DNA of 64,000 nt from Cytophagales bacterium Alg240-R148 (lineage in GTDB: Bacteria; Bacteroidota; Bacteroidia; Cytophagales; Cyclobacteriaceae), in assembly GCA_900537185.1 (NCBI GenBank), contig LS999827.1:191001-255000 (forward strand). Reading direction: 5' to 3'. A program made the translations under genes and the position numbers. Numbering within the stretch: the first letter of the stretch is position 1; each line of letters opens with the position of its first letter. Below the pieces are notes generated by a model. The model worked only from the letters and a program-made list of their open reading frames with translations, made no database searches and was not told the DNA's origin. Below, piece after piece: positions 44,036 through 52,319 of this stretch.

Positions 44036-44692
44036 ATGAATATAGAATCTAATTTAAAAGAATTAAAGGATAAAACTTCGAACTATCCGCATACCTTGGT
44101 AGCAGTCAGTAAAACAAAACCCAATGCACTAATCGAAGCAGCTTTCGCAGCTGGACAATTGGACTTTGGAGAAAACAAGGTGCAAGAATTGGTTGGCAAA
44201 AGCGAAACACTGCCCAAAGCAATAAAATGGCATATGATAGGGCACTTACAGCGCAATAAAGTAAAATACATCGCCCCTTTCGTCCACATGGTTCACTCTG
44301 TTGATAGCATCCGTTTGTTACAAGAAATAAACAAACAAGCTGCAAAACACGATAGAAAAATCAATTGTTTGCTTCAAGTACACATTGCTCAAGAAACCAC
44401 TAAATTCGGGTTTGATTTCAGCGAAATCAATGCGTTTTTGGATACTAATTATGTGGAGGACTATCCAAATGTGCAAATTTCAGGATTAATGGGAATGGCT
44501 ACCAACACCTCTGATACCAATCAAATAGAAAAAGAATTTAAATCCTTGCGTTCTTTGTTCGACGCACACAAAAATTTGAGCACATTATCCATGGGCATGA
44601 GCAGCGATTACCCGCTTGCATTAGCATGTGGCTCCAACATGATTCGAGTAGGCAGCGCAATATTTGGAGCGAGAAATTATACCCAATCATGA
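44036..44692 (+). CDS. YggS/PLPBP family PLP-binding homeostasis protein
   Basis: 218 residues. The family signature is complete: LVAVSKTKP with the PLP-binding lysine near residue 26, DFGENKVQEL, IKWHMIGHLQRNKVKY, the H-SVDS segment, LMGMATN and LSMGMSSDYPLAL, then GSNMIRVGSAIFGAR. These single-domain proteins resemble the alanine racemase barrel but have no enzymatic activity; they buffer pyridoxal phosphate and affect amino-acid pools. Its stop overlaps the next start codon (ATGA). Confidence 0.94.
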   Translation: MNIESNLKELKDKTSNYPHTLVAVSKTKPNALIEAAFAAGQLDFGENKVQELVGKSETLPKAIKWHMIGHLQRNKVKYIAPFVHMVHSVDSIRLLQEINKQAAKHDRKINCLLQVHIAQETTKFGFDFSEINAFLDTNYVEDYPNVQISGLMGMATNTSDTNQIEKEFKSLRSLFDAHKNLSTLSMGMSSDYPLALACGSNMIRVGSAIFGARNYTQS

Positions 44693-45060
44693 CAATCAAC
44701 TGTACTAAAATCGGGGCCATTTTGGCGGCTTTGGGTATTGGGCTTGGCGCCTTCGGAGCCCATGCATTACAAGAAATGTTATTGGAAAAAAACTTACTGG
44801 ACACCTACAAAACAGCGGTTCTATACCACCTTATTCATGCCATTGGCCTGGTTGCTCTTGGCCGAATGTCCCATTCCAAATGGTCCGTTAGAGGCGCATG
44901 GTTGTTGGTTCTAGGAACACTTGGTTTTTCTGGTTCCTTGTACCTTTATTGTTTTACAGGAATAAGAGCTCTTAACTTTATTACGCCTTTGGGCGGGCTG
45001 CTCTTAATTATTGGATGGCTTCTTATTGCCTTGGGAGGAAAAAAAGAAAGCCGATCGTAG
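44689..45060 (+). CDS. DUF423 family small membrane protein
   Basis: 123 residues from the ATG at 44689, overlapping the YggS stop by four bases; a longer reading from 44626 lies inside YggS and is rejected. Four membrane helices and the family motif LGIGLGAFGAHAL, LDTYKTAVLYHLIHAIGLVAL and ITPLGGLLLIIGWLLIALG are clear. Located in the inner membrane; function not established. The last codons overlap the terminator stem of the convergent DUF1573 gene. Confidence 0.9.
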   Translation: MTINCTKIGAILAALGIGLGAFGAHALQEMLLEKNLLDTYKTAVLYHLIHAIGLVALGRMSHSKWSVRGAWLLVLGTLGFSGSLYLYCFTGIRALNFITPLGGLLLIIGWLLIALGGKKESRS

Positions 45061-45070
45061 GACCGGCTTT
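45041..45070 (-). terminator. Terminator of the DUF1573 gene, inside the DUF423 3' end
   Basis: AAAGCCG (45047-45053) pairs with CGGCTTT (45064-45070) across a 10-base loop. Read leftward, the stem continues into a CTTTTT tract at 45046-45041. The left arm lies within the last codons of the rightward DUF423 gene. Confidence 0.65.
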
Positions 45071-45076
45071 GGTATA

Positions 45077-45487
45077 TTATTTAGACCCTTCCGATTTTGG
45101 AAGGACGTTGGTCATTAATTTGACTTGTTTTCTTGCTTCAGTGGCGTTGGATACAATGGTAATTATCTTGGTTTGTTTTCCCATTTTTCCGGCACTGTTG
45201 AACTTCACTTTTATTGAGTTTTTGGCACCAGGGGCCAATGGTTCACGCGGCCATTTTGTAGCCGTACAACCACATGTTGTTAAAACATTCGAAATAATTA
45301 GTGGTTCAGTTCCAGTATTTTCGAAAAAATAATCATGTTCGATTACATCTCCCTGTGTTATATCAGCGTGCTCAAATGCCAATTCTTCAAACGTAATTAC
45401 TGGACCTGAGGCAACTGTTGTTTCTTCTTGTGCCCATGCACAAAACACCATTAAGGTGCCTACCAAAAATGTTGATAATGTTTTCAT
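45077..45487 (-). CDS. Exported DUF1573 protein
   Basis: 136 residues with a signal peptide (about 1-19, CAWAQ). The mature part is the DUF1573 Ig-like fold: ITFEELAFEHADITQGDVIEHDYFFENTGTEPLIISNVLTTCGCT (read in pieces: the paired cysteines TCGCT are characteristic), then PLAPGAKNSIKVKFNSAGK and a final strand with TIVSNATE. It is periplasmic or secreted and usually has a single domain in Bacteroidota. The Cys-Gly-Cys could bind metal or form a disulfide. No function established. Confidence 0.88.
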   Translation of the reverse strand: MKTLSTFLVGTLMVFCAWAQEETTVASGPVITFEELAFEHADITQGDVIEHDYFFENTGTEPLIISNVLTTCGCTATKWPREPLAPGAKNSIKVKFNSAGKMGKQTKIITIVSNATEARKQVKLMTNVLPKSEGSK

Positions 45488-45608
45488 ATACTTATTTTTT
45501 TTAACTTCTAAATTGTTCCTTAATAGAGCAAAAAAGAAGCCATTTAATTGCTTACTTGTTCAAATATACAACCAAAGGACAATTTGACCAACCAATTGTA
45601 ATATTTAA

Positions 45609-47018
45609 CTAAATATTAACAAAAAACTTCTTGTCAAAATTTACCAGGAAAAGTTCTTTAGAAGCTCTGGTTAATGCGGTATAGAGCCATCTTAAATATT
45701 CCATACCCAAATATTCTTCTTTCAAATAACCTTGTTCTACAAATACGGCATCCCACTGCCCTCCTTGGCTCTTATGGCAGGTTAAAGCATAGGCATATTT
45801 AACTTGGAGGGCATTCAAATAAGGGTCTGTTCTTAAAGCTTCATTTATTTTCTTTTTAGACTTTAAATCTTCATAATCGCGCCAGACACTTTCATAAAGC
45901 TTGAGAGAATCTTCTCTCGCAAGGGAGGTGGTGGTGCCGGCCAATGTATCGAGCAAAACTTTAGCCTCAAAAGATGGTACTTGTGGCATGTCTACCATGC
46001 TGACTTGCAAAGTTGCAAACCTGAAACCATGCATCTCGTCAAATGACACAACTTTTTGGACCTCAATAAAGTCTCCATTGGCCATAAATCCACCAGGAGA
46101 ATCGTCCGGAATATAGAAATAATTATTTCGAACCACCATGAGCAAATCTCCAACTTCTATTTCTTCGGTTCTAAACAACAATTGATTTCTAATATATTGG
46201 TTGTACCGCACCGCAGCATAATTGGATCTCAATATGACCGTCGTATTGTGTTCTCCGTATTTATCATAGGCATAGCGCAGCCCTTCTTCCAGCTTCTCCC
46301 CTGTCATTTTATAAATATCAGGGTATTTAGCTGTTTCAAACCCAACCTTGAATTCATTTTTAACCAATGCCTGCCGAAGACTGGTGGCGTTATCTAAAAT
46401 ACCAGAATCGCTTTCTTGGCGCATCACTTCTGTCAATTCAATTGCATCAACAGAACAACCATACCGCTGTGTCAACAACCCAAGGTCCAATGCTGGGCTT
46501 TCAGTTTGCCCTACTGGGGGCAGCTGTGCGTTGTCTCCAATTAGCACCAATCGGTTGCCGTTTTCAGCAAAAACATAGGACATCAAATCAGAAAGCAACC
46601 CGCTCGAACCAAAGGAGCTATCATCTGACAACATAGAAGCCTCATCTACTATAAAAATTGTGTCCTTTGTATAATTCTTTTGCCTTTTAAATTCTGCCTT
46701 TCCTGTATCTCCATTCACATTGGATTTGTAAATCTTTTTGTGAATGGTCAAAGCCATTTTACCGGAATAGGCCGTTATTACTTTGGCAGCCCGACCCGTT
46801 GGCGCCAATAAAACATATTTCATTTTTAGCCCGGGCAACATTTTTACCAAGGCACCGATAACCGAAGTTTTCCCAGTTCCTGCATACCCCTTGATCAACA
46901 ATACCTGTTTGGGTTTATTTTCCAGTAAAAAAGAATCCATCCTGTGGAACAAATCCTTTTGCCCCTGAGTGGGCTGGTGTACAAAATATTTTTGGATCAG
47001 GGAGGAAGGTTTAATCAT
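45609..47018 (-). CDS. RecD-like SF1 helicase (AAA_30/UvrD_C_2)
   Basis: 469 residues. Walker A LLIKGYAGTGKTSV, motif Ia APTGRAAKV, Walker B FIVDEASMLSD, motif III LIGDNAQLPPVG, and the late YAYALTCHKSQGGQWDAVFVE with YTALTRASK. This is the compact RecD/TraA-type 5'-3' helicase core without the RecD N-terminal domain, so it is not RecBCD's RecD. Possible roles are replication-fork or recombination processing. It may be co-transcribed with the thioesterase gene, which starts upstream and ends 1 base before it. Confidence 0.87.
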   Translation of the reverse strand: MIKPSSLIQKYFVHQPTQGQKDLFHRMDSFLLENKPKQVLLIKGYAGTGKTSVIGALVKMLPGLKMKYVLLAPTGRAAKVITAYSGKMALTIHKKIYKSNVNGDTGKAEFKRQKNYTKDTIFIVDEASMLSDDSSFGSSGLLSDLMSYVFAENGNRLVLIGDNAQLPPVGQTESPALDLGLLTQRYGCSVDAIELTEVMRQESDSGILDNATSLRQALVKNEFKVGFETAKYPDIYKMTGEKLEEGLRYAYDKYGEHNTTVILRSNYAAVRYNQYIRNQLLFRTEEIEVGDLLMVVRNNYFYIPDDSPGGFMANGDFIEVQKVVSFDEMHGFRFATLQVSMVDMPQVPSFEAKVLLDTLAGTTTSLAREDSLKLYESVWRDYEDLKSKKKINEALRTDPYLNALQVKYAYALTCHKSQGGQWDAVFVEQGYLKEEYLGMEYLRWLYTALTRASKELFLVNFDKKFFVNI

Positions 47019-47019
47019 A

Positions 47020-47469
47020 TTATTTTTTTATATCTTCAGGAAATATGGTCGCCATTGTGGCACTTGCCTTTGCAATTAATGTTTCTTCCCCTCCTTTTTT
47101 AGAACAATACACCTCTGCTTCACAAAAATTCATTTTCTTACCTTGTTTAATGACCGTCCCAACAGCTCTCAATTGTTCTCCAACACCTGGGTGAAAATAA
47201 GATATTTTTAATTCTGCCGTTACAACGTGTTGGTCTTCTTTCACCAACGAAAAAGCCGCGAATCCGGCAACCGTATCTGCCACTGTTGCAATGACGCCTC
47301 CATGCAAAAATCCCGATTGTTGTTGGTGGAACGGCTGCATGTCCATTCTTCCTTCGGTTTTACCAGGCTCAATTACATTCAAATCAAAATCGATGTGGTG
47401 CATAAAGCGTTGGTTTTTTAAAAAGGAAGTGATTCTTTCCTTATATTGCTCATTAAATACTTGGTACAT
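47020..47469 (-). CDS. PaaI/hotdog-fold thioesterase
   Basis: 149 residues from the ATG at 47469; a TTG at 47499 is less likely. The hotdog signature is HQQQSGFLHGGVIATVADTVAGFAA, with the conserved HGG-x3-D region, followed by TAELKISYFHPG. Such enzymes hydrolyse acyl-CoA thioesters, PaaI acting on hydroxyphenylacetyl-CoA. No phenylacetate genes are nearby, so the substrate is open. The start codon lies 43 bases from the divergent Nudix start, so both genes share a small promoter region. Confidence 0.88.
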   Translation of the reverse strand: MYQVFNEQYKERITSFLKNQRFMHHIDFDLNVIEPGKTEGRMDMQPFHQQQSGFLHGGVIATVADTVAGFAAFSLVKEDQHVVTAELKISYFHPGVGEQLRAVGTVIKQGKKMNFCEAEVYCSKKGGEETLIAKASATMATIFPEDIKK

Positions 47470-47512
47470 AAACTGAATTTTGAACAAATATAAGCGCAAA
47501 ATTTCAAAGGAG

Positions 47513-48001
47513 ATGTCAGATCAATCTGAGTTTTACAACAATTATGCAAATAAAATAAGGACTCGTGTATGTGGTTTGTTAATAGAAGAGGAAAAAATCC
47601 TTTTGATTCAACACATCAATGTAGGTCCAAACAAAGTGCTTTGGGCGCCACCGGGTGGAGGGATTGAATTGGGAGAAACTGCAGAAGAGGCTTTGATAAG
47701 AGAGTTTATGGAAGAATGCCATTTAAAAATTAAGGTTAAACAATTCTTATTTACAGCAGAGTTCATCCAAATGCCTCTGCATAGCTACGAACTTTTTTTT
47801 GAAGTAGAACGGGTTTCTGGACATGCCAAACTAGGCAAAGACCCAGAAATGGGTGCCAACCAAATGTTACAAAAATTGGCATTTGTGACTTTTGAGGACC
47901 TTTTGCTTATGCCTGTAAATGAACGGCATGGAATTTTTAACAAAGAATTTAACAAACAGTCTTTGTTAAATACGCGTGGTTATATTAAGTTAGCCCGCTA
48001 A
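47513..48001 (+). CDS. Nudix hydrolase
   Basis: 162 residues from the ATG at 47513, preceded by a clear AAAGGAG ribosome binding site; an upstream TTG at 47480 is less likely. The Nudix box reads GGGIELGETAEEALIREFMEECHL: the G-x5-E-x7-REFMEE part is standard, but the usual final Gly (E-E-x-G) is His here. The metal-binding glutamates are all present, so hydrolysis of a nucleoside diphosphate linked to another group is expected. Substrate unknown. Cytosolic. Confidence 0.86.
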   Translation: MSDQSEFYNNYANKIRTRVCGLLIEEEKILLIQHINVGPNKVLWAPPGGGIELGETAEEALIREFMEECHLKIKVKQFLFTAEFIQMPLHSYELFFEVERVSGHAKLGKDPEMGANQMLQKLAFVTFEDLLLMPVNERHGIFNKEFNKQSLLNTRGYIKLAR

Positions 48002-48076
48002 ACGGAAAATTTAAGTTTCAAATTCATTACGAATTACTTTAAAAATTAATTATTATTGCATCAAACTTAACCGAAA

Positions 48077-48670
48077 ATGAGCTTACAGAATAAAATCATC
48101 TCCTATGTATTATTGGCCATCAGCTTGGTCTTAGGATTTTTCTTAGTTAACAATATCAAATTTGCTATTGAAGAAGAAGAAAGAATTGCTGCCTCGGAGG
48201 AGGAAGTTAAAAATAAATTGATGCTAATTAGAGATGCAGAAATTGCTTATCAATCTGTAAAAGGAAAGTATACCAGCAATTGGGATTCTTTAGCAAAATT
48301 TGTTGAAAGTGATATTTTTTACATCACTCAAAAAACAGAGCAAATTATTAGTTTGTCTTATGGTGCTGACAGCGTTATTGTACACATCGACACCTTAGGT
48401 ACGAAACCAGTATTGGACTCCTTGTTTAAAGATCCAATATTTGCCACTTATGATTTTTCCAATCTGAAGTACATTCCGAACACGGAAAACCTCGCATTTG
48501 ATATTTTTACTGAAAAAATAGAAAAGGGTGGTGTAATTGTGGATGTAATTGAAGTAAAAGATGTTGCTCCGGTTAACCCGAATAGAAAAGAAGATTCTGA
48601 TATTAGAAATAGAAAACCATTGAGGTTTGGTTCTAGAACGGACATTACAACTTCAGGTAACTGGGAATAA
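48077..48670 (+). CDS. Conserved membrane-anchored protein upstream of DUF3822
   Basis: 197 residues. One membrane helix at about 7-27, then a charged helical segment (EEEERIAASEEEVKNKLMLIRDAEIAYQS) that resembles the start of a pilin-like alpha-helix, followed by a globular part facing the periplasm. The C-terminal 30 residues are basic and probably flexible. It is conserved next to DUF3822 and coaD in Bacteroidota as far as I recall, but I cannot name a function. It is rightward and probably co-transcribed with DUF3822, 4 bases away. Confidence 0.66.
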   Translation: MSLQNKIISYVLLAISLVLGFFLVNNIKFAIEEEERIAASEEEVKNKLMLIRDAEIAYQSVKGKYTSNWDSLAKFVESDIFYITQKTEQIISLSYGADSVIVHIDTLGTKPVLDSLFKDPIFATYDFSNLKYIPNTENLAFDIFTEKIEKGGVIVDVIEVKDVAPVNPNRKEDSDIRNRKPLRFGSRTDITTSGNWE

Positions 48671-48674
48671 AAAA

Positions 48675-49562
48675 TTGGAAACAACAGCGATCAATTATAA
48701 GCTAATAAAAAAAATTAAAGACGAGCGATTTAGTGTAGATGACATCGAACACTATTCGCTTGTTTTGCAAATAGGGGTACGCGATTTCCAAACCTGTATT
48801 ATTGACGGCCGGACCAACCAGTGTTTGTTATTAGAAGATTATGTTTTGGCTGCGGCCAAAAGCAACAGCGCTTTAATTGACATCATTGACAAAGTGTTCG
48901 AAGAACACCATTTGTTAAAAGTTGGTTTTTGGAAGAACGTTCGCATCTCTATTAAAAACAATAAGTTTTGCCAAGTACCAGATGCTCTTTTTGTACCAGA
49001 AGCAGTAGTTGATTATTTAAAAATCAATGCCACCATTGACCTGGAAACAGAAAAGGTATTGTATTACAAAGGAATCAAGTGCAATGGAAATACTGTATTT
49101 GCAATTGACAAAGCCATATACAACTTTTTTATTGAGGTTTACCCGAACATAGATGTTGAATTCATACACCAGTCTGCCGCACTTATTGAAGGCGTGTTAG
49201 AGAATAAATCCAACGTTCCAGACAACGCCGTCTTGTTGTATATCGACAGGTTCAAATTGCACATACTGACCATCAATGCTTCCGGGTTGCAGTATTACAA
49301 CCAATTTCCAATCAAACAATTTTCGGATTACATCAAATACATCATGTTGGTGTTAAAGGGATTGGGGTACAGCCAGACTAAAAGCGAAGTAGTTCTATGG
49401 GGTTATATTGGCAAACAGTCTCCTCATTACAATGAATTTTACAAGTACATAAAAAACATCTCTTTTGGAGACCGGCCAAGTTATTTGAAATTCAGTTTTA
49501 TGTTCGATGAAATTCAGGACCACCATTTCTTTGATGTGTACTCTGCTTATTTGTGTGATTAA
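48675..49562 (+). CDS. DUF3822 family protein, TTG start
   Basis: 295 residues from a TTG at 48675, four bases after the previous stop. No ATG or GTG is available before the conserved region, and another TTG at 48627 would overlap the upstream gene by 44 bases. The sequence follows DUF3822: ERFSVDDIEHYSLVLQIGV, then a segment resembling an actin/ASKHA fold (AVLLYIDRFKLHILTIN, QFPIKQFSDYIKYIMLVLKGLGY, EVVLWGYIG). It is cytosolic and of unknown function. coaD follows 9 bases downstream. Confidence 0.82.
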   Translation: METTAINYKLIKKIKDERFSVDDIEHYSLVLQIGVRDFQTCIIDGRTNQCLLLEDYVLAAAKSNSALIDIIDKVFEEHHLLKVGFWKNVRISIKNNKFCQVPDALFVPEAVVDYLKINATIDLETEKVLYYKGIKCNGNTVFAIDKAIYNFFIEVYPNIDVEFIHQSAALIEGVLENKSNVPDNAVLLYIDRFKLHILTINASGLQYYNQFPIKQFSDYIKYIMLVLKGLGYSQTKSEVVLWGYIGKQSPHYNEFYKYIKNISFGDRPSYLKFSFMFDEIQDHHFFDVYSAYLCD

Positions 49563-49571
49563 TCCATTCTA

Positions 49572-50027
49572 ATGAGTAAAATTGCTATTTTCCCAGGCTC
49601 CTTTGACCCTTTCACCAAAGGGCACGAAGACATTGTACTGCGCGGGTTGCAACTGTTTGACAAAATCTATGTAGCGATTGGCCATAACAGTCAAAAACAC
49701 AACCGCTATTTTGATATTGACGAAATGGTTGAATTGATCCAGCAAACTTTCCGAGATACGCCAAATGTAGAAGTAATTGTTTACAACGAGCTTACTGCAG
49801 AACTTGCAAAAAAACTCAACGCGCAATATTTGCTTAGAGGCCTTCGCAATACCACAGACTTCGAATATGAAAACAGTATTGCTCAAGTCAATAGATACCT
49901 CAACCACGGGCTGGAAAGCGTCTTTTTGATAACAACACCTGGTTTGGCCCACATCAGCTCTACCATCATCCGAGAAGTGCATAAATATGGTGGAGATGTG
50001 GAGAAATTTCTTCCTTACAAGCTTTAG
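49572..50027 (+). CDS. coaD: Phosphopantetheine adenylyltransferase
   Basis: 151 residues, standard CoaD length. Nucleotidyltransferase motif AIFPGSFDPFTKGHEDI with the T/HxGH signature (T15, H18), RGLRNTTDFEYE for substrate binding, and the closing ISSTIIREV (ISST-x-x-R). It transfers AMP from ATP to 4'-phosphopantetheine, the penultimate step of coenzyme A synthesis, in the cytosol. It follows DUF3822 closely and is convergent with the Nudix gene, with only 2 bases between the stops. Confidence 0.96.
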   Translation: MSKIAIFPGSFDPFTKGHEDIVLRGLQLFDKIYVAIGHNSQKHNRYFDIDEMVELIQQTFRDTPNVEVIVYNELTAELAKKLNAQYLLRGLRNTTDFEYENSIAQVNRYLNHGLESVFLITTPGLAHISSTIIREVHKYGGDVEKFLPYKL

Positions 50028-50029
50028 CT

Positions 50030-50698
50030 TTAAAGCCCTAGCTTTTTATACTGCTCAAAAACATGGGCAATGGAGGCGTAAGAATCCTTTAAAGACACAG
50101 TAACTTCTTTTGGCGTCATCCATTTAACCTCTGTAATATCCTCTTCTAACTGCGGTTGCATGTCTTTATCATTTTTGCAATGCATCAAATACCAATGCGT
50201 CTTTTTCAACACCCCCCTTTTATTTAGGGAATAAGTATGCCTGGTATTGGTTATTTTTTTGACCAGCTCTACCACCACACCACACTCTTCTTCTACTTCT
50301 CTTAGGGCGCCGGATTCTGGGCTTTCGTTTTTCTCTAACTTCCCTTTGGGTAAATCCCATTTGTCTAGCCTGCGGATTACCAAAAACTTACCTGCGTGGG
50401 CCACCAGCCCTCCTGCAGCCTCCACGAAATCATATTTTTCTTTTATTAATTCGCGTACCCCCTCATAATTTTCACACATAACAGCCACTGAAGTCAGTTT
50501 TGAGAAAACTTTAATACTCAATACATTGAGCAAAATATCCACCAACTCTTTCGACGCATTCAAAAACAACACCTTGCCTTCCACATCATCCAGGTACTTA
50601 ATCCTTTCGGATTTTTCTATCTTTTCGAATGCGTAAATATCAATCTTCTTTCCTGGTTTTAAGATTTTCAATTCCACTTCATTGATGAATATTCTCAT
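50030..50698 (-). CDS. Nudix domain protein with an N-terminal extension
   Basis: 222 residues. The first 90 form a separate extension of mixed alpha/beta character. The Nudix domain is about 90-220, with box GKLEKNESPESGALREVEEECGVV matching the consensus including the final Gly. The substrate site includes the DKWDLPKGKLE strand typical of MutT/diadenosine-type hydrolases. It is divergent from pyrE, with 118 bases between starts, and convergent with coaD. Cytosolic; substrate not known. Confidence 0.88.
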   Translation of the reverse strand: MRIFINEVELKILKPGKKIDIYAFEKIEKSERIKYLDDVEGKVLFLNASKELVDILLNVLSIKVFSKLTSVAVMCENYEGVRELIKEKYDFVEAAGGLVAHAGKFLVIRRLDKWDLPKGKLEKNESPESGALREVEEECGVVVELVKKITNTRHTYSLNKRGVLKKTHWYLMHCKNDKDMQPQLEEDITEVKWMTPKEVTVSLKDSYASIAHVFEQYKKLGL

Positions 50699-50782
50699 TT
50701 TGTGCTCAGTTATTGTGTTTACAATCCTAAGTCAAAAAATAACGAATATCTAACTTTAATGTGCAATGATGTCCAATAATCT

Positions 50783-50812
50783 TTTGTTGAATTTTAAATA
50801 ATTATAAATTTG
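50783..50812 (+). promoter_or_regulatory. Bacteroidota-type promoter of pyrE
   Basis: TTTG (50783-50786), 18 bases, then TAAATTTG (50805-50812), a match to the TTTG / TAnnTTTG consensus for the Bacteroidota primary sigma factor. The box ends only four bases before the pyrE ATG (50817), so the predicted start of transcription falls on or next to the start codon. Confidence 0.72.
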
Positions 50813-50816
50813 CGTT

Positions 50817-51461
50817 ATGATTAAAACAGCTTCCAAAATCATTGCAGAAAAAGTAGCTTCCAATTTACTTAAAATTGAGGCTATTAAACTAAAGCCAAGC
50901 GATCCATTTACCTGGAGTTCTGGATGGAAATCTCCAATTTATTGTGACAACCGGCTTTCTCTTTCCTACCCAAAAATAAGGACTGAAATAAAAGAATTTT
51001 TAGCCGCTTCCATTCAAAGTGAATTCAATGGAGTGGATGCTATAGCAGGGGTTGCCACTGCAGGTATTCCACAAGGTGCCCTAGTAGCGGATATTCTGGA
51101 TCTTCCTTTTATTTACGTTCGTTCGAAACCGAAAGGGCATGGAATGGAAAACATGATTGAAGGCCATGTGGATAAAGGAGCTAAAGTTGTTTTGGTTGAA
51201 GATTTGGTTTCGACAGGAGGCAGTTCATTGAAAGCAGCAGAAGCTCTAATTGCAGCAGGTTGTGAAGCCATTGGAATGGTAGCAATATTCACCTATGGTT
51301 TTGATGTAGCATTAGAAAACTACAAAAAAGCTGGAATTCCATTGTTTTGTTTGTGCGACTATGGCACCATGCTCGAAGCTGCATCCAAAGAAGGGTACGT
51401 TAAAGAATCGGATATTGTAGCATTGAAATCGTGGCGGGTAGATCCGGCCAATTGGAAATAA
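50817..51461 (+). CDS. pyrE: Orotate phosphoribosyltransferase
   Basis: 214 residues. The PRPP-binding motif VVLVEDLVSTGGSSLKAAE is perfect, with upstream SSGWKSPIYCDNR, AGVATAGIPQGALVADILDLPFIYVRSKPKGHG, the latter holding the conserved catalytic Lys/His loop. It converts orotate and PRPP to orotidine monophosphate in pyrimidine synthesis. The start codon lies directly after a consensus promoter box, so the mRNA may be leaderless. A weak hairpin (ACAAGG...CCTTGT) follows the stop. Confidence 0.96.
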   Translation: MIKTASKIIAEKVASNLLKIEAIKLKPSDPFTWSSGWKSPIYCDNRLSLSYPKIRTEIKEFLAASIQSEFNGVDAIAGVATAGIPQGALVADILDLPFIYVRSKPKGHGMENMIEGHVDKGAKVVLVEDLVSTGGSSLKAAEALIAAGCEAIGMVAIFTYGFDVALENYKKAGIPLFCLCDYGTMLEAASKEGYVKESDIVALKSWRVDPANWK

Positions 51462-51548
51462 AACTAACAGACAAGGGGTGGGCCCACGCACACTCCTTGT
51501 TCCAACCCATCTCCAGCAAGCCATACCATCCAAATATTGGGATGCACC

Positions 51549-52319
51549 CTACTTTTCCCCATCAATAGCCCCCATTCCAAACAGAGCATAATCGTATTGC
51601 ACAGGGTCGTTAGGGTCCAATTTCTTTAAATTGTTGGTCAATTCAACAGCCATTTTCCAATCTGGTTTTGGCCGGGTAATTAAATTTAACTTTCTAGCTT
51701 GGCGCTCAACATGCACATCGCATGGACAAATAAGTTCCGACATTTTAAATTGATCCCAAATTCCAAAATCAACGCCAGCGGCATCTTTTCGAACCATCCA
51801 CCTCAAGAACATATTGATTCTTTTACATGCAGAGTTTCTGGCGGGGCTCGCAATGTGTTTTTTAGTTCGGTTGGGTGCATGATCGGCATCAAAAAAATAA
51901 TTCCTAAAAGAAATTAGCGCTTCTTCTGTATTGGCCCCATGTAGGAATGCTGTTTCCAAGGATGTATGGGCTTGGTAATGCCTTTTAAAAAAATCAACGC
52001 AATACAACAGGTCGGTATCGTTGAAGGTCCTGTGTTTGAAACCAAGTAGATTTTTAAGATCTGAGTCGCTCGCATTGGTTACAAAATCATGTGGAGAACC
52101 ATCCATTCTATCCACCAGCAAAGTACATTTGTTTATAATAGTCTTTCTCTGCCCCCAGGCAAGTATTGCAGCAAAAAAGCCCGCTATTTCTATGTCTTGT
52201 TTTTTTGTAAAACGATGAGGAATACTAATGGGATCATCTTTAATAAAGTGTTGGTTGTTGAACTTTAACACTTTTTCACCCAAAAACTCGCGCAATTCAA
52301 GGATCCTGTTGTGGTTCAT
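51549..52319 (-). CDS. TIGR02757 family protein
   Basis: 256 residues matching TIGR02757, a Bacteroidota-typical family. Recognisable pieces are DDPISIPHRFTKKQDIEIAGF, AAILAWGQRKTIINKC, LYCVDFFKRHY, and the late CDVHVERQARKLNLITRPKPDW, with MFLRWMVRKDA as another conserved segment. The all-helical pattern with a final K-L-D-P-x-D-P-V-x-Y-D-Y-A resembles the HhH-GPD DNA glycosylase fold. No catalytic function is established. Its start overlaps the upstream aminotransferase stop by four bases, so they are coupled. Confidence 0.88.
   Translation of the reverse strand: MNHNRILELREFLGEKVLKFNNQHFIKDDPISIPHRFTKKQDIEIAGFFAAILAWGQRKTIINKCTLLVDRMDGSPHDFVTNASDSDLKNLLGFKHRTFNDTDLLYCVDFFKRHYQAHTSLETAFLHGANTEEALISFRNYFFDADHAPNRTKKHIASPARNSACKRINMFLRWMVRKDAAGVDFGIWDQFKMSELICPCDVHVERQARKLNLITRPKPDWKMAVELTNNLKKLDPNDPVQYDYALFGMGAIDGEK

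Noticed and set aside
51465-51510. Hairpin ACAAGG...CCTTGT after pyrE
   Set aside because: The stem is interrupted and no T tract follows; it could be a weak terminator but is not strong enough to list.
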